Made by a program: the position numbers and the translations under genes
Notes under the pieces: generated by a model
Databases searched by the model: none
What the model was told of the DNA's origin: nothing
Seen by the model: the letters and a program-made list of their open reading frames with translations, nothing else
Assembly (NCBI GenBank): GCA_023390815.1
Contig: JAEWCC010000059.1
Location: 1 to 21,934, forward strand
DNA from: Bacillota bacterium
GTDB taxonomy: Bacteria > Bacillota > Clostridia > Christensenellales > SZUA-584
Reading direction: 5' to 3'
Length of the DNA stretch: 21,934 nt
In this document: positions 1-6,458 of the stretch, piece by piece
Position numbering within the stretch: the first letter of the stretch is position 1
Layout of the letters: every line of letters starts with the position of its first letter

Positions 1-11
1 TTTCCGTCCAT
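1..11 (-). CDS. 5' end of a leftward gene running off the window
   Basis: Only the first codons (M-D-G-K) are in the window. On the minus strand an AAAGGAG ribosome binding site at 26-20 sits 8 nt before an ATG at 11-9, which is near-ideal spacing. The gene would be divergent from lrgAB. LrgAB/CidAB loci are often next to a LysR or LytTR-type regulator, but nothing visible identifies this product. The start is inferred from the RBS/ATG pair alone. Confidence 0.5.
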
Positions 12-50
12 GGATTAAGCTCCTTTCGGTTGTTTTGTAGTGTATATTAT

Positions 51-73
51 GTCACCGCGTGCAGTTTGGTGAC
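51..73. promoter_or_regulatory. Inverted repeat upstream of the left-edge gene
   Basis: GTCACC at 51-56 and GGTGAC at 68-73 form a perfect 6-bp dyad with an 11-nt centre. It lies 40-60 nt upstream of the start of the leftward edge gene, beside a minus-strand CATAAT (-10-like) sequence at 52-47. It could be an operator or a small RNA hairpin; no regulator can be assigned. Confidence 0.25.
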
Positions 74-183
74 TCCAGACAAGTCTAGTATCAATGACAG
101 GCGCAAGATATTTATTTTTATTGCACACGCACACTTCCATCGGCATTTTCCGCAATCGGCATATGCATGCGCTATGTGCGGTA

Positions 184-213
184 TTGCCAACCCCCGCGAC
201 GCACGTTTATAAT
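184..213 (+). promoter_or_regulatory. Probable promoter of lrgAB
   Basis: TTGCCA (184-189) and a perfect TATAAT (208-213) are separated by 18 nt. Transcription would start near 220, giving a leader of about 185 nt before lrgA. No other good rightward promoter was seen closer to the gene. Confidence 0.5.
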
Positions 214-219
214 GGGTGC

Positions 220-406
220 ATTCTATGGCGGGGCGAATATCGATGAATGTAAAGCATGCCTCGCTGCGTCAGTACGGCATGCGCATGATTTCTGTGGCCA
301 TAATGGACGCAGCCTGCACCACGGAAAGAATAACCCGAAAAGCCCGCAGCGGCGGTTCGGTACCTGCCCCGTAACCCTGTATCATGGATCAGCCTCGGAG
401 GTTATG
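220..406 (+). promoter_or_regulatory. Long lrgA leader with pairing potential (candidate cis-regulatory RNA)
   Basis: The leader holds a perfect 7-bp stem, GCATGCC (254-260) with GGCATGC (276-282), closing a 15-nt loop. That loop contains CTGCGTC (264-270), which is perfectly complementary to GACGCAG (306-312) downstream. The two helices together have the layout of an H-type pseudoknot. I do not recognise a known riboswitch class. An open frame continuous with lrgA crosses this region, but its composition is not protein-like and the RBS lies after it. No other gene is seen between 30 and 403. Confidence 0.3.
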
Positions 407-760
407 ATGAAATATATCTATCAGGTCGGCGTGATTCTCGCGGTATCGCTGGCCGGAGAGCTCCTGCACTACGTCATTCCGCTGCCCGTTCCGGCAAGCA
501 TCTACGGCTTGCTGCTGATGCTGCTGTGCCTTAAGCTGCGCGTGATCAAACTGGATCAGGTGGAAGGCGCAGGCTCCTTTTTGCTGGAGGTGCTGCCGCT
601 GCTGTTCGTGCCTCCGGCAGTGGGGCTCATGGCTTCCTGGGGGCAGCTCTCCATGATGCTGCTGCCCGCCATCGCCGCAGTGCTGCTTGTCACGCCCTTC
701 GTGATGGTCACGACCGGCCTCGCGACGCAGGCGGTCATCCGCGGGAGGAAGCGGCCATGA
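407..760 (+). CDS. lrgA: LrgA/CidA-family holin-like membrane protein
   Basis: A protein of about 117 residues, the usual size for this family, and almost entirely hydrophobic with four likely membrane helices. The family signature is the early proline-rich segment 'PLPVPASIYGLLLMLL', followed by 'LPLLFVPPAVGLM'. LrgA/CidA proteins act with LrgB/CidB in the cell membrane in murein hydrolase control, cell death and, in some Firmicutes, pyruvate uptake. A GGAGG at 397-401 sits 5 nt before the ATG at 407; an ATG at 404 is only 2 nt from it, so 407 is preferred. The stop overlaps the lrgB start by 4 nt (ATGA), implying translational coupling. Family assignment is strong; the physiological role is inferred. 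Confidence 0.88.
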   Translation: MKYIYQVGVILAVSLAGELLHYVIPLPVPASIYGLLLMLLCLKLRVIKLDQVEGAGSFLLEVLPLLFVPPAVGLMASWGQLSMMLLPAIAAVLLVTPFVMVTTGLATQAVIRGRKRP

Positions 761-1449
761 AGGAAGCGATCCTCTCGTTCGCCTTTTTCGGCGCTGTTCT
801 TACCATCGGCACCTATGCGTTGGGCGCGTGGCTGCAAAAAAAGCTCAAATGGAGCTTTCTCAATCCCATCCTGTTTTCCGTGCTGCTGATCATCGCAGCC
901 CTGTTGCTGCTTCGCATCAATTATGATGAGTATATGGAAGGCGCTCGGTACATCTCGTACCTGCTGACGCCCGCTACCGTTTGTCTCGCGATACCGCTCT
1001 ACAAGCAGCTCTCGCTGTTAAAGCGGCATTGGAAGGCCATCACGGTCGGTATTGTTACCGGTGTGATCAGCAGCGCCGTGGGCATCATCGCGCTGACTTA
1101 TATCTTCGGGATGACGCACGAGCAGTTCATCACCCTGCTGCCCAAATCCGTTACATCCGCGATCGGCTACGGCATATCAGAGGAACTCGGCGGCATTCCC
1201 GCGATCTCTGTGGCGGTCATCATCCTTACGGGCATCATGGGCAACGTCACGGCGCGCGGGCTCTGCCACCTGTTCCGCATCACCGACCCCGTAGCACAGG
1301 GCATCGGCATCGGCGCTTCCTCCCATGCCGTCGGCACCGCGCGGGCGCTTGAAATGGGCGAGGTGCAGGGCGCGATGAGCAGCCTTGCCGTCGTCGTCTC
1401 CGGCCTTCTCACCGTGGTCGCCGCTTCGTTTCTCGCGATGTGGGTATAG
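757..1449 (+). CDS. lrgB: LrgB/CidB-family membrane protein
   Basis: A 230-residue polytopic membrane protein of typical LrgB length. Family hallmarks are visible in the second half: 'LLPKSVTSAIGYGISEELGG' and 'GIGIGASSHAVGTARALEMG', the latter close to the well-conserved SHAxGTA segment. It is the partner of LrgA/CidA; the pair is linked to murein hydrolase activity, programmed lysis and, in Bacillus and Streptococcus, pyruvate transport. Its ATG overlaps the lrgA stop, so the two are one operon. No clear intrinsic terminator follows; the next 270 nt contain no confident gene on this strand. Confidence 0.9.
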   Translation: MKEAILSFAFFGAVLTIGTYALGAWLQKKLKWSFLNPILFSVLLIIAALLLLRINYDEYMEGARYISYLLTPATVCLAIPLYKQLSLLKRHWKAITVGIVTGVISSAVGIIALTYIFGMTHEQFITLLPKSVTSAIGYGISEELGGIPAISVAVIILTGIMGNVTARGLCHLFRITDPVAQGIGIGASSHAVGTARALEMGEVQGAMSSLAVVVSGLLTVVAASFLAMWV

Positions 1450-1529
1450 CCTATCGTGGCAGTCTCAGGTTATCGTCAGGCCGCTCTGATATCATTAATT
1501 TCAGCCTAGAGGGAATTAGATGAAACTCT

Positions 1530-1667
1530 TTAGGGGCAGTCTCCTGTGGCCACCAGAAGGTCTTTACTACACTTAAGGTTGTTTACGTCAACAAGCTCTT
1601 TCTTTGCGCGAAAGGAGACCGGGATTGCAGACCTAGTTTTCCCCTTCGCCTCCCCCATCTCTCTCAT
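1530..1667 (-). CDS. Possible 45-residue small ORF, unknown
   Basis: In the otherwise gene-free stretch 1450-1695 a leftward ORF starts with ATG at 1667 and ends with TAA at 1530. An AAGGA lies about 9 nt upstream of the ATG. The product is basic in its first half and ends in '...NLKCSKDLLVATGDCP'. I recognise no domain. It lies downstream of the terminator of the GGDEF protein, with no obvious promoter of its own. It may be noncoding. Confidence 0.22.
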   Translation of the reverse strand: MREMGEAKGKTRSAIPVSFRAKKELVDVNNLKCSKDLLVATGDCP

Positions 1668-1694
1668 TGTCGAAATCCTTATCAAAAACTGAAC

Positions 1695-1720
1695 AAAAAA
1701 AGTGGGCTGTCCGCCCGCTT
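1695..1720 (-). terminator. Intrinsic terminator of the GGDEF protein gene
   Basis: On the minus strand, arms 1720-1713 and 1707-1700 (AAGCGGGC / GCCCACTT, one C-A mismatch) close a 5-nt loop. They are followed by a run of T at 1701-1695. The hairpin begins directly after the TAA stop of the gene. Confidence 0.75.
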
Positions 1721-3112
1721 TTATAACGGCCTTCCGGCCGTCACCGCCATCATCGCCTGCACCACCTCGGGGCAATACCGTGCCTTCTGCCTGCGCAGCC
1801 ATCCCATGATTCCCTGGATCTGATCCGCTCCGCGTTCAAACGCGATGTCGTCAAATGCGACTACTGCGGCAAGTATCTTGCCGGGCAATGCCGCGTCTTT
1901 AAGCTCGTCGTAACGCTGGTATACCTGCATAAACAGCGGCTCCATAAAAGCAAGCGGTTCAATCGACGCGATGATACCCCGCCCGATCTCCACATGGCGC
2001 ATATATTCCTGCCGGTCCCGGCCCGAGAGTTGCGTCCGGTTTTTCAACAGCCTTGCGTCGATGCCAATTAACCCTAAGTCCACGATGCGCGACAGCACGC
2101 GGATCTCGTTCAGCTCTGCCTCGTCACAGCCGAGCGCGGCACCCACCTGCGCCGCAAGGCTGCAGAGGCGTGTCACGCGCTTGCCCCAGCCGGTGCGCTG
2201 CGTAATAATTTCATTGAGCGGATCGACCACGCACGGTTCGGAAAGCACTTTTTTAATGTTGCTGTTCTTTTTCATATGCACCAGTGCGCCCTTGTATAAC
2301 GCCGAGAAATCCGTCTTTTCTTCGGACGCGGCAAAACCGAAGGTCACATGCGCTTTGACGAGGTTGAGGTAGGTTTTATGCAGCTGCATAGTCGCCTCGC
2401 CAATACGGTGCTCGATCTCGCTGCGTTCCTTTCCAAAAAAAGCCACACAGAACTCTCCCCCGCCCACGCGCGCGATGATATCCGCATCAAAGAAGCATTC
2501 TCCAAGCACATCCGCGACGCTCTTGATCAGCGTGTTGCCCGCGTGGTAGCCCATCGTCTCGTTGAATTCCTTGAGGCCGTCGATGCTCGATACGATCAGC
2601 GACTGCGGCATCATGCCCTTTTCCAAAGCCGCTTCATAAAACGCGTCCAGCGTATGCGCATTGTACAGCCCCGTCAACTCGTCGTGCGTCTCAAGGTAAT
2701 CCAGCCGCTTCAGATAAGTCTCGGAGCATTCGGTATCGAACGCCACGCCCGCGGCATACACCGCTTCGCCCGCCTCAAACACACAGCCGCGTACGCGATA
2801 CCGACGATGCGCCTCACCCACGCTGATGTGCAGATGAAAGTCCATGCACTGTGGTTGGCCGGTTTTCCCCGGCGTCATATAACTCTTGATGCGGGCCGCG
2901 TCGTCCGGGCATACGTACTTCATACTCTCCGAGAGCGGCATGTCACTGATGACGTCTCCTGAGAAGCTGATAATCCGCAGCGTCTGAGCGCGCAGATCCG
3001 CCTCCCACGCGAAGGCGTCGGAAAGATACTGCGCCTGCGCCTTATTTGTATCGCAAAGGGTAAGAATATCTTCGTTTTGAAGGGTTTGCGTGCTTTCAAG
3101 GTCGGTTTTCAA
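1721..3112 (-). CDS. PAS-GGDEF-(HD-GYP-like) protein with degenerate active sites
   Basis: About 463 residues from a TTG start at 3112, chosen because a GGAGG lies 7 nt upstream; the ATG at 3193 has no RBS and lies within the tadA end. No membrane segment is visible. Order: a PAS-like sensor (roughly residues 15-135), a GGDEF domain (about 140-300, 'THDELTGLYN' to 'GFAAS') and an HD-GYP-related helical domain (about 310-455). GGDEF domains make c-di-GMP and HD-GYP domains degrade it. Here the signature is RVGGGEF, with Gly in the metal-binding Asp position, and the other metal ligand region reads 'SSIDGLKEFN' where DxD is usual. The C-terminal domain has 'VDLGLIG' and 'QRYDELKDAALPGK' in place of HDIGK and HHExxDGxGYP. 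It is probably a catalytically weak or dead receptor or scaffold in c-di-GMP signalling. Confidence 0.8.
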   Translation of the reverse strand: MKTDLESTQTLQNEDILTLCDTNKAQAQYLSDAFAWEADLRAQTLRIISFSGDVISDMPLSESMKYVCPDDAARIKSYMTPGKTGQPQCMDFHLHISVGEAHRRYRVRGCVFEAGEAVYAAGVAFDTECSETYLKRLDYLETHDELTGLYNAHTLDAFYEAALEKGMMPQSLIVSSIDGLKEFNETMGYHAGNTLIKSVADVLGECFFDADIIARVGGGEFCVAFFGKERSEIEHRIGEATMQLHKTYLNLVKAHVTFGFAASEEKTDFSALYKGALVHMKKNSNIKKVLSEPCVVDPLNEIITQRTGWGKRVTRLCSLAAQVGAALGCDEAELNEIRVLSRIVDLGLIGIDARLLKNRTQLSGRDRQEYMRHVEIGRGIIASIEPLAFMEPLFMQVYQRYDELKDAALPGKILAAVVAFDDIAFERGADQIQGIMGWLRRQKARYCPEVVQAMMAVTAGRPL

Positions 3113-3157
3113 ATGCTGTCCTCCGAAGCCCGTAATGTACAGCACTATAATAAACCG

Positions 3158-3180
3158 AAAAACCGCCGCTGAAACGCGGC
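3158..3180 (-). terminator. Probable terminator of tadA
   Basis: On the minus strand GCCGC (3180-3176) pairs with GCGGC (3169-3165) across a 6-nt loop, followed after GG by TTTTT (3162-3158). It lies 10 nt past the tadA stop. A possible -10 (TATTAT, 3152-3147) for the next gene follows immediately, so the GGDEF protein gene may have its own promoter. Confidence 0.55.
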
Positions 3181-3189
3181 ACTTCCCAA

Positions 3190-3639
3190 TCATTTCCGTT
3201 TATCGGCAAAATATTGTCGCAGTACGGCGGCGCACTGCGCTTCGAGCACGCCGCCCGTGACGCGCGGCGTATGGTTGAGCCTGCCTTCCGCAAGGTTGTA
3301 CAGGGACCCTAAAGCGCCCGCCTTGGGATCGTACGCGCCGAACACCACCTCATCGATGCGCGCGTTCACGATCGCGCCCGCGCACATCGGGCAGGGTTCC
3401 AGCGTCACATAAAGCGTGCAGCCCGAGAGCCGCCAGCCGCCCAGCTTTTTTGCTGCCTTCGTAATCGCAACGATTTCCGCGTGCGCCAAAGGGCTGCGTT
3501 TGGTTTCCCGAAGATTATATCCCTTGGCAATGATCTTGCCGTTTTGCACGATGACTGCGCCCACGGGCACCTCGTCCCGTTTTGCCGCGCGCTCCGCGAG
3601 GTGCAGCGCCTCCTGCATAATTTGTTCGTGTTCGTTCAT
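3190..3639 (-). CDS. tadA: tRNA-specific adenosine deaminase TadA
   Basis: A 149-residue zinc-dependent deaminase. The cytidine/deoxycytidylate deaminase motifs are complete: 'LAHAEIVAI' (His Zn ligand and the catalytic Glu of HAE) and 'LEPCPMCAGAI' (PCxxC Zn ligands). The segments 'DEVPVGAVIV' and 'NARIDEVVFGAYDPKAGALGSLYNL' are typical of TadA, which converts the wobble adenosine of tRNA-Arg(ACG) to inosine. The start at 3639 gives the usual TadA length; ATGs at 3648 and 3675 give an atypical N-terminus. No Shine-Dalgarno precedes any of these starts. A TGGTATAAT extended -10 ends 7 nt before the ATG at 3639, suggesting a leaderless mRNA. Confidence 0.93.
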   Translation of the reverse strand: MNEHEQIMQEALHLAERAAKRDEVPVGAVIVQNGKIIAKGYNLRETKRSPLAHAEIVAITKAAKKLGGWRLSGCTLYVTLEPCPMCAGAIVNARIDEVVFGAYDPKAGALGSLYNLAEGRLNHTPRVTGGVLEAQCAAVLRQYFADKRK

Positions 3640-3646
3640 AGCGCTC

Positions 3647-3655
3647 ATTATACCA
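3647..3655 (-). promoter_or_regulatory. Extended -10 promoter of tadA, predicted leaderless
   Basis: The minus strand reads TGGTATAAT (3655-3647), an extended -10 element that can work with a weak -35. Seven nucleotides downstream is the A of the tadA ATG (3639), where transcription would be expected to begin. Confidence 0.5.
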
Positions 3656-3713
3656 GTTCTGCTTATAAAAATCACGTCTTGCCCGCAGGATGTGAATTCC
3701 GTTCAAAAAACAC

Positions 3714-3748
3714 ACAACTTTTGTTCATTTTTATCATAATAAAGTTGT
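3714..3748. promoter_or_regulatory. 8-bp dyad, candidate autoregulatory operator of the DeoR gene
   Basis: ACAACTTT (3714-3721) and AAAGTTGT (3741-3748) are perfect inverted copies separated by 19 nt. The right half overlaps the proposed -35 of the DeoR-family gene. DeoR-type repressors commonly bind near their own promoter, so autoregulation is inferred. Confidence 0.4.
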
Positions 3749-3773
3749 TGCTGCCTGTCATTTGTGGTATATT
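3745..3773 (+). promoter_or_regulatory. Promoter of the DeoR-family gene
   Basis: TTGTTG (3745-3750) and TATATT (3768-3773) are separated by 17 nt. Transcription would start near 3780, which rules out the upstream in-frame starts at 3764 and 3776 and supports the GTG at 3803. Confidence 0.55.
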
Positions 3774-3802
3774 GGATGCATCAAGCGAAGCGGGGTGACA
3801 GG

Positions 3803-4561
3803 GTGAATACGGAACGGCGGGACACGATCAAAAAGCTGCTGGATGCCAAAGGCGAAATTGCCTTGACCGAGCTCGAGGCGATGTTTCCCGATTGCTCCAG
3901 CATGACGTTGCGGCGCGACCTCAAATTCATGGAGGACAACGGCCTTGTCAAGCGCACGCGAGGCGGCGCGGTCGCCCTTTCTCGTCTGTCCATTGCCGCG
4001 GAGGACGTTTATTCCCGCCGCGCCGTGGAAAACACCGACGCCAAAACCGTGATTGCAAAAAAAGCGGGGGCGCTGCTCGAAAGCGGGCGCTCGATCTACC
4101 TCGATTCCGGTACCACGCTGATGCAGTTCGCCAAGGTGATCCCCGACGACTACATCTCGATCCTCACGAGCGGACCCAATATTGCGCTCGAACTCATCAA
4201 GAAGAACCGCCCCAACGTGATGCTGATCGGCGGACAGTTAAGCCGCAATACGCTCTCCGTCTCCGGCGCTGGCGCAAACCGTACCCTTTCGGGCGTCAAC
4301 ATCGATGTCGCGTTCATGGCCTCCAGCGGCTTTTCGCTGCAGCACGGCTTTACAAGCGGCACCTACTCCGAGTGCGAGCTCAAGCGCGAGGTGCTCAAAA
4401 TGGCCACCCGGGTCATCATGCTGATGGACTCGTCCAAGGTGGGCAAAAACCTTCCGTATACCTTCGGTATGCTGTCCGACATTGACGTACTGGTCTCAGA
4501 CGAGCAGTTGCCCGAGGAGATCGTGCAAGCCGCACGGGCGCAGGGCGTCACGGTGATATAG
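3803..4561 (+). CDS. DeoR/GlpR-family transcriptional regulator
   Basis: A 252-residue protein of standard DeoR-family length. Residues 1-58 form the winged helix-turn-helix ('RRDTIKKLL', 'SMTLRRDLKFMEDNGLVKRTRGGAV'). The rest is the sugar-phosphate-sensing DeoRC domain with its landmarks 'YLDSGTTLMQFAK', 'NVMLIGGQLSRNTLSVSG' and 'MLMDSSKVGK'. Such proteins usually repress sugar or nucleoside catabolic operons and are released by a phosphorylated sugar. The GTG at 3803 is preceded by GGGGTGA at 3792-3798. No catabolic operon is adjacent, so the target is unknown; the dyad in its own promoter suggests autoregulation. The gene is convergent with, and 11 nt from, the next gene. Confidence 0.88.
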   Translation: MNTERRDTIKKLLDAKGEIALTELEAMFPDCSSMTLRRDLKFMEDNGLVKRTRGGAVALSRLSIAAEDVYSRRAVENTDAKTVIAKKAGALLESGRSIYLDSGTTLMQFAKVIPDDYISILTSGPNIALELIKKNRPNVMLIGGQLSRNTLSVSGAGANRTLSGVNIDVAFMASSGFSLQHGFTSGTYSECELKREVLKMATRVIMLMDSSKVGKNLPYTFGMLSDIDVLVSDEQLPEEIVQAARAQGVTVI

Positions 4562-4572
4562 GCAACCATACT

Positions 4573-5061
4573 TCATGTTTGCTTGTTCAGCCATTCCAGA
4601 ACAGGGGCAAGATTTTCTTCTTTTACACCGTCAAAACCATTTTCAATAATCGAGATGGCCTCTTCTTGTTTTTCATCTTTGTCTTCACGGTTCTTAAGCA
4701 TTTTTACGAACAGGGACAACATCACTCTATCCAGCCCCTTTAGCTCTTTCAGGGGAAGACAACCGCCACGCAAATAGAAGAAAGGTATCCCTTCAATTGC
4801 ATTCCTTGCAATCACTTCCTGGATACTTGGCTCAGCGGTCCGTCCCGTACCAGAACCGCAAACCGCTTTAATGTTGCATTTGCGCAGTTTATCAAGCCCC
4901 TGAACCTTCCCGACTTTCATCCAGCCGAAGAAAATGATATCTTCATCTTTGTTAACCTTTGAAAGCTCTTTAATCCTGAAAACCTTTAGTTTTGCCTTTG
5001 CAGCAAGCATATCGGCATACTTCCTCGTAAAGCCTGTTTTTGATTCATAAACGATTACCAT
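4573..5061 (-). CDS. Flavodoxin-like domain protein
   Basis: A 162-residue cytosolic protein opening with 'MVIVYESKTGFTRKYADMLA', the phosphate-binding loop of flavodoxin folds (the HemG-like flavodoxin_5 type is the closest match by eye). Later parts include 'EDIIFFGWMKVGKVQGLDKL' and 'KAVCGSGTGRT', where family members have the isoalloxazine loops. It probably binds FMN, but the loop is not canonical and binding is inferred. The RBS is GGAGG 10 nt before ATG. Base composition and codon choice are visibly more AT-rich (Lys AAA, Glu GAA) than its neighbours, which may mean later acquisition. It stands alone between a convergent regulator and a divergent esterase. Confidence 0.72.
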   Translation of the reverse strand: MVIVYESKTGFTRKYADMLAAKAKLKVFRIKELSKVNKDEDIIFFGWMKVGKVQGLDKLRKCNIKAVCGSGTGRTAEPSIQEVIARNAIEGIPFFYLRGGCLPLKELKGLDRVMLSLFVKMLKNREDKDEKQEEAISIIENGFDGVKEENLAPVLEWLNKQT

Positions 5062-5294
5062 TTGGCGATAACCTCCAAATCAACTACATTAAATTTTTTA
5101 TATTTTAAATGATAGGTTACATGAGTACTCCGATATCAGCCGACGTTCTCTGTCGAAATAGTATTAGTATAGTCCTTGTAATAGCTCTTGTACAGACTGG
5201 ATAAAGCCGCCTCCAATCCCTGAAGCTCCCCAACATGACAAGCGTATGACACAAAGCGCAACGAGTAACATTCCTTACCCTCCCAGTTTCAGGG

Positions 5295-5300
5295 TATAAT
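5295..5300 (+). promoter_or_regulatory. -10 element upstream of the esterase lipoprotein
   Basis: A perfect TATAAT lies 29 nt before the ATG, with only a weak -35 candidate (TTCCTT, 5271-5276, 18-nt spacer). The rest of the 5062-5294 intergenic stretch is AT-rich on its left side and holds no gene I can support. Confidence 0.4.
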
Positions 5301-5328
5301 CAAGTATACCATAAAAACAGGAGAACAC

Positions 5329-6393
5329 ATGAAAAAGCTGCTCACTATTTTCATATGCATCGGCTTATGCCTCGCCGGATGCAGCGCCGTACCCCCGGAA
5401 GCGCCGCCTTCCGCAGTCCCCACGCCGAGTGCAACAAAGACCGCTCAGGTTACGCCCACAGCCGCGCCGACGCAGGCAGCGCCCACGGCTACCGTGGGGC
5501 CGGATTACCTGATCCGGCTGTCCATACAATCCGAAGTGCTCGAAGATAATCTGGCCGGAACTCCCGCGAAGCGCAAGCTCGTGGTATCGCTGCCGCCTTC
5601 CTACTACGACGCTGAAAAGTCGTATCCCGTGGTGTACTATCTGCACGGTTTCGGTGAGCTGGCGGGTGCCTATATCGCTGACAATGACGAAGCGCTCCAT
5701 GCGGCGTTCCAAAATGGCGCGAAAGAGTTTATTTTTGTGGAAGTGGACGGCGGGTCTTCGTTCTACGTGAATTCGCCGGTGTCGGGCCGGTGGGAGGATT
5801 ACGTGATGAGCGAGGTCATCCCATTCATTGATGAAACGTACCGCACGCTGCCGAAGGCCGAATCTCGCGGGATATGCGGCTTTTCAATGGGCGGCTTTGG
5901 CGCACTGAACCTTGCGATGCGCCATCCCGACGTATTCGGCGCAGTATACGCCATGAGCCCCGGACTCTTAACCGAGGACGGTCTTGCAGAAGCCATGGAG
6001 ACGTGGGGGTACGACTCCGCCTTTAAGGCGAGCTACGCGCGCGCGTTTGCGCCCAATCCCGACGCGGAGCTGCTGGGCGATATTCCGGCAATGGACGGCA
6101 GCGAAGCGGACAACGCCGTCATAGAACAATGGAAAAACGGTTTCGGCAATCTGCCGGAGAAGCTGAACGCCTATCTGGCGCTGGGCACTCCGCTGCGCGG
6201 TATCGGGCTCTGCTACGGTACAAAGGATAACTATGGATGGATTCCGAAGGGTACCGCTTACTTTTCCAGCCTGCTTGAAGGAAAAGGTATTGCACACACG
6301 CTGTACACCTTTACGGGCAGCCACACGCAGCCGACGGACGGCATGACGGAGCACTTGCTGCCCTTCTTTAACGAAACCCTGATCTACGAATAG
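5329..6393 (+). CDS. Secreted esterase lipoprotein (esterase D / feruloyl-esterase-like fold)
   Basis: A 354-residue protein. The N-terminal lipoprotein signal ends in the lipobox LAGC (Cys18), followed by a Pro/Thr/Ala linker (about 20-57) that holds the enzyme off the membrane. Residues 60-354 match the putative esterase family (PF00756): 'YPVVYYLHGFGE' (oxyanion-hole region), the nucleophile elbow 'GFSMGGFGALNLAMRHPDVF' (Ser186) and the late His in 'FTGSHTQP' (His332). It probably hydrolyses an ester on a carbohydrate or other substrate at the cell surface; the substrate is unknown. AGGAG lies 8 nt before the ATG. A strong hairpin terminator follows. Confidence 0.87.
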   Translation: MKKLLTIFICIGLCLAGCSAVPPEAPPSAVPTPSATKTAQVTPTAAPTQAAPTATVGPDYLIRLSIQSEVLEDNLAGTPAKRKLVVSLPPSYYDAEKSYPVVYYLHGFGELAGAYIADNDEALHAAFQNGAKEFIFVEVDGGSSFYVNSPVSGRWEDYVMSEVIPFIDETYRTLPKAESRGICGFSMGGFGALNLAMRHPDVFGAVYAMSPGLLTEDGLAEAMETWGYDSAFKASYARAFAPNPDAELLGDIPAMDGSEADNAVIEQWKNGFGNLPEKLNAYLALGTPLRGIGLCYGTKDNYGWIPKGTAYFSSLLEGKGIAHTLYTFTGSHTQPTDGMTEHLLPFFNETLIYE

Positions 6394-6420
6394 TTTTTAC
6401 ATTGTATATTCCTCCGACTC

Positions 6421-6450
6421 AAGCCGTATCCGACGCCGGATACGGCTTTT
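6421..6450. terminator. Bidirectional terminator between convergent genes
   Basis: A perfect 12-bp stem, AAGCCGTATCCG (6421-6432) with CGGATACGGCTT (6437-6448), has a 4-nt loop. It runs into TTTT on the plus strand. It lies 27 nt past the esterase stop and just past the stop of the convergent lipoprotein gene. Confidence 0.85.
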
Positions 6451-6458
6451 CTCTTGCT

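Noticed and set aside
167..403. In-frame 79-codon extension of lrgA to an ATG at 167
   Set aside because: The extra segment is Cys/His/Arg-rich and unlike LrgA proteins, the GGAGG RBS lies directly before 407, and the likely -10 at 208-213 lies inside it.
3113..3193. ATG start at 3193 for the GGDEF protein
   Set aside because: It would overlap the tadA stop and the tadA terminator and has no RBS; a TTG at 3112 has GGAGG at 7 nt.
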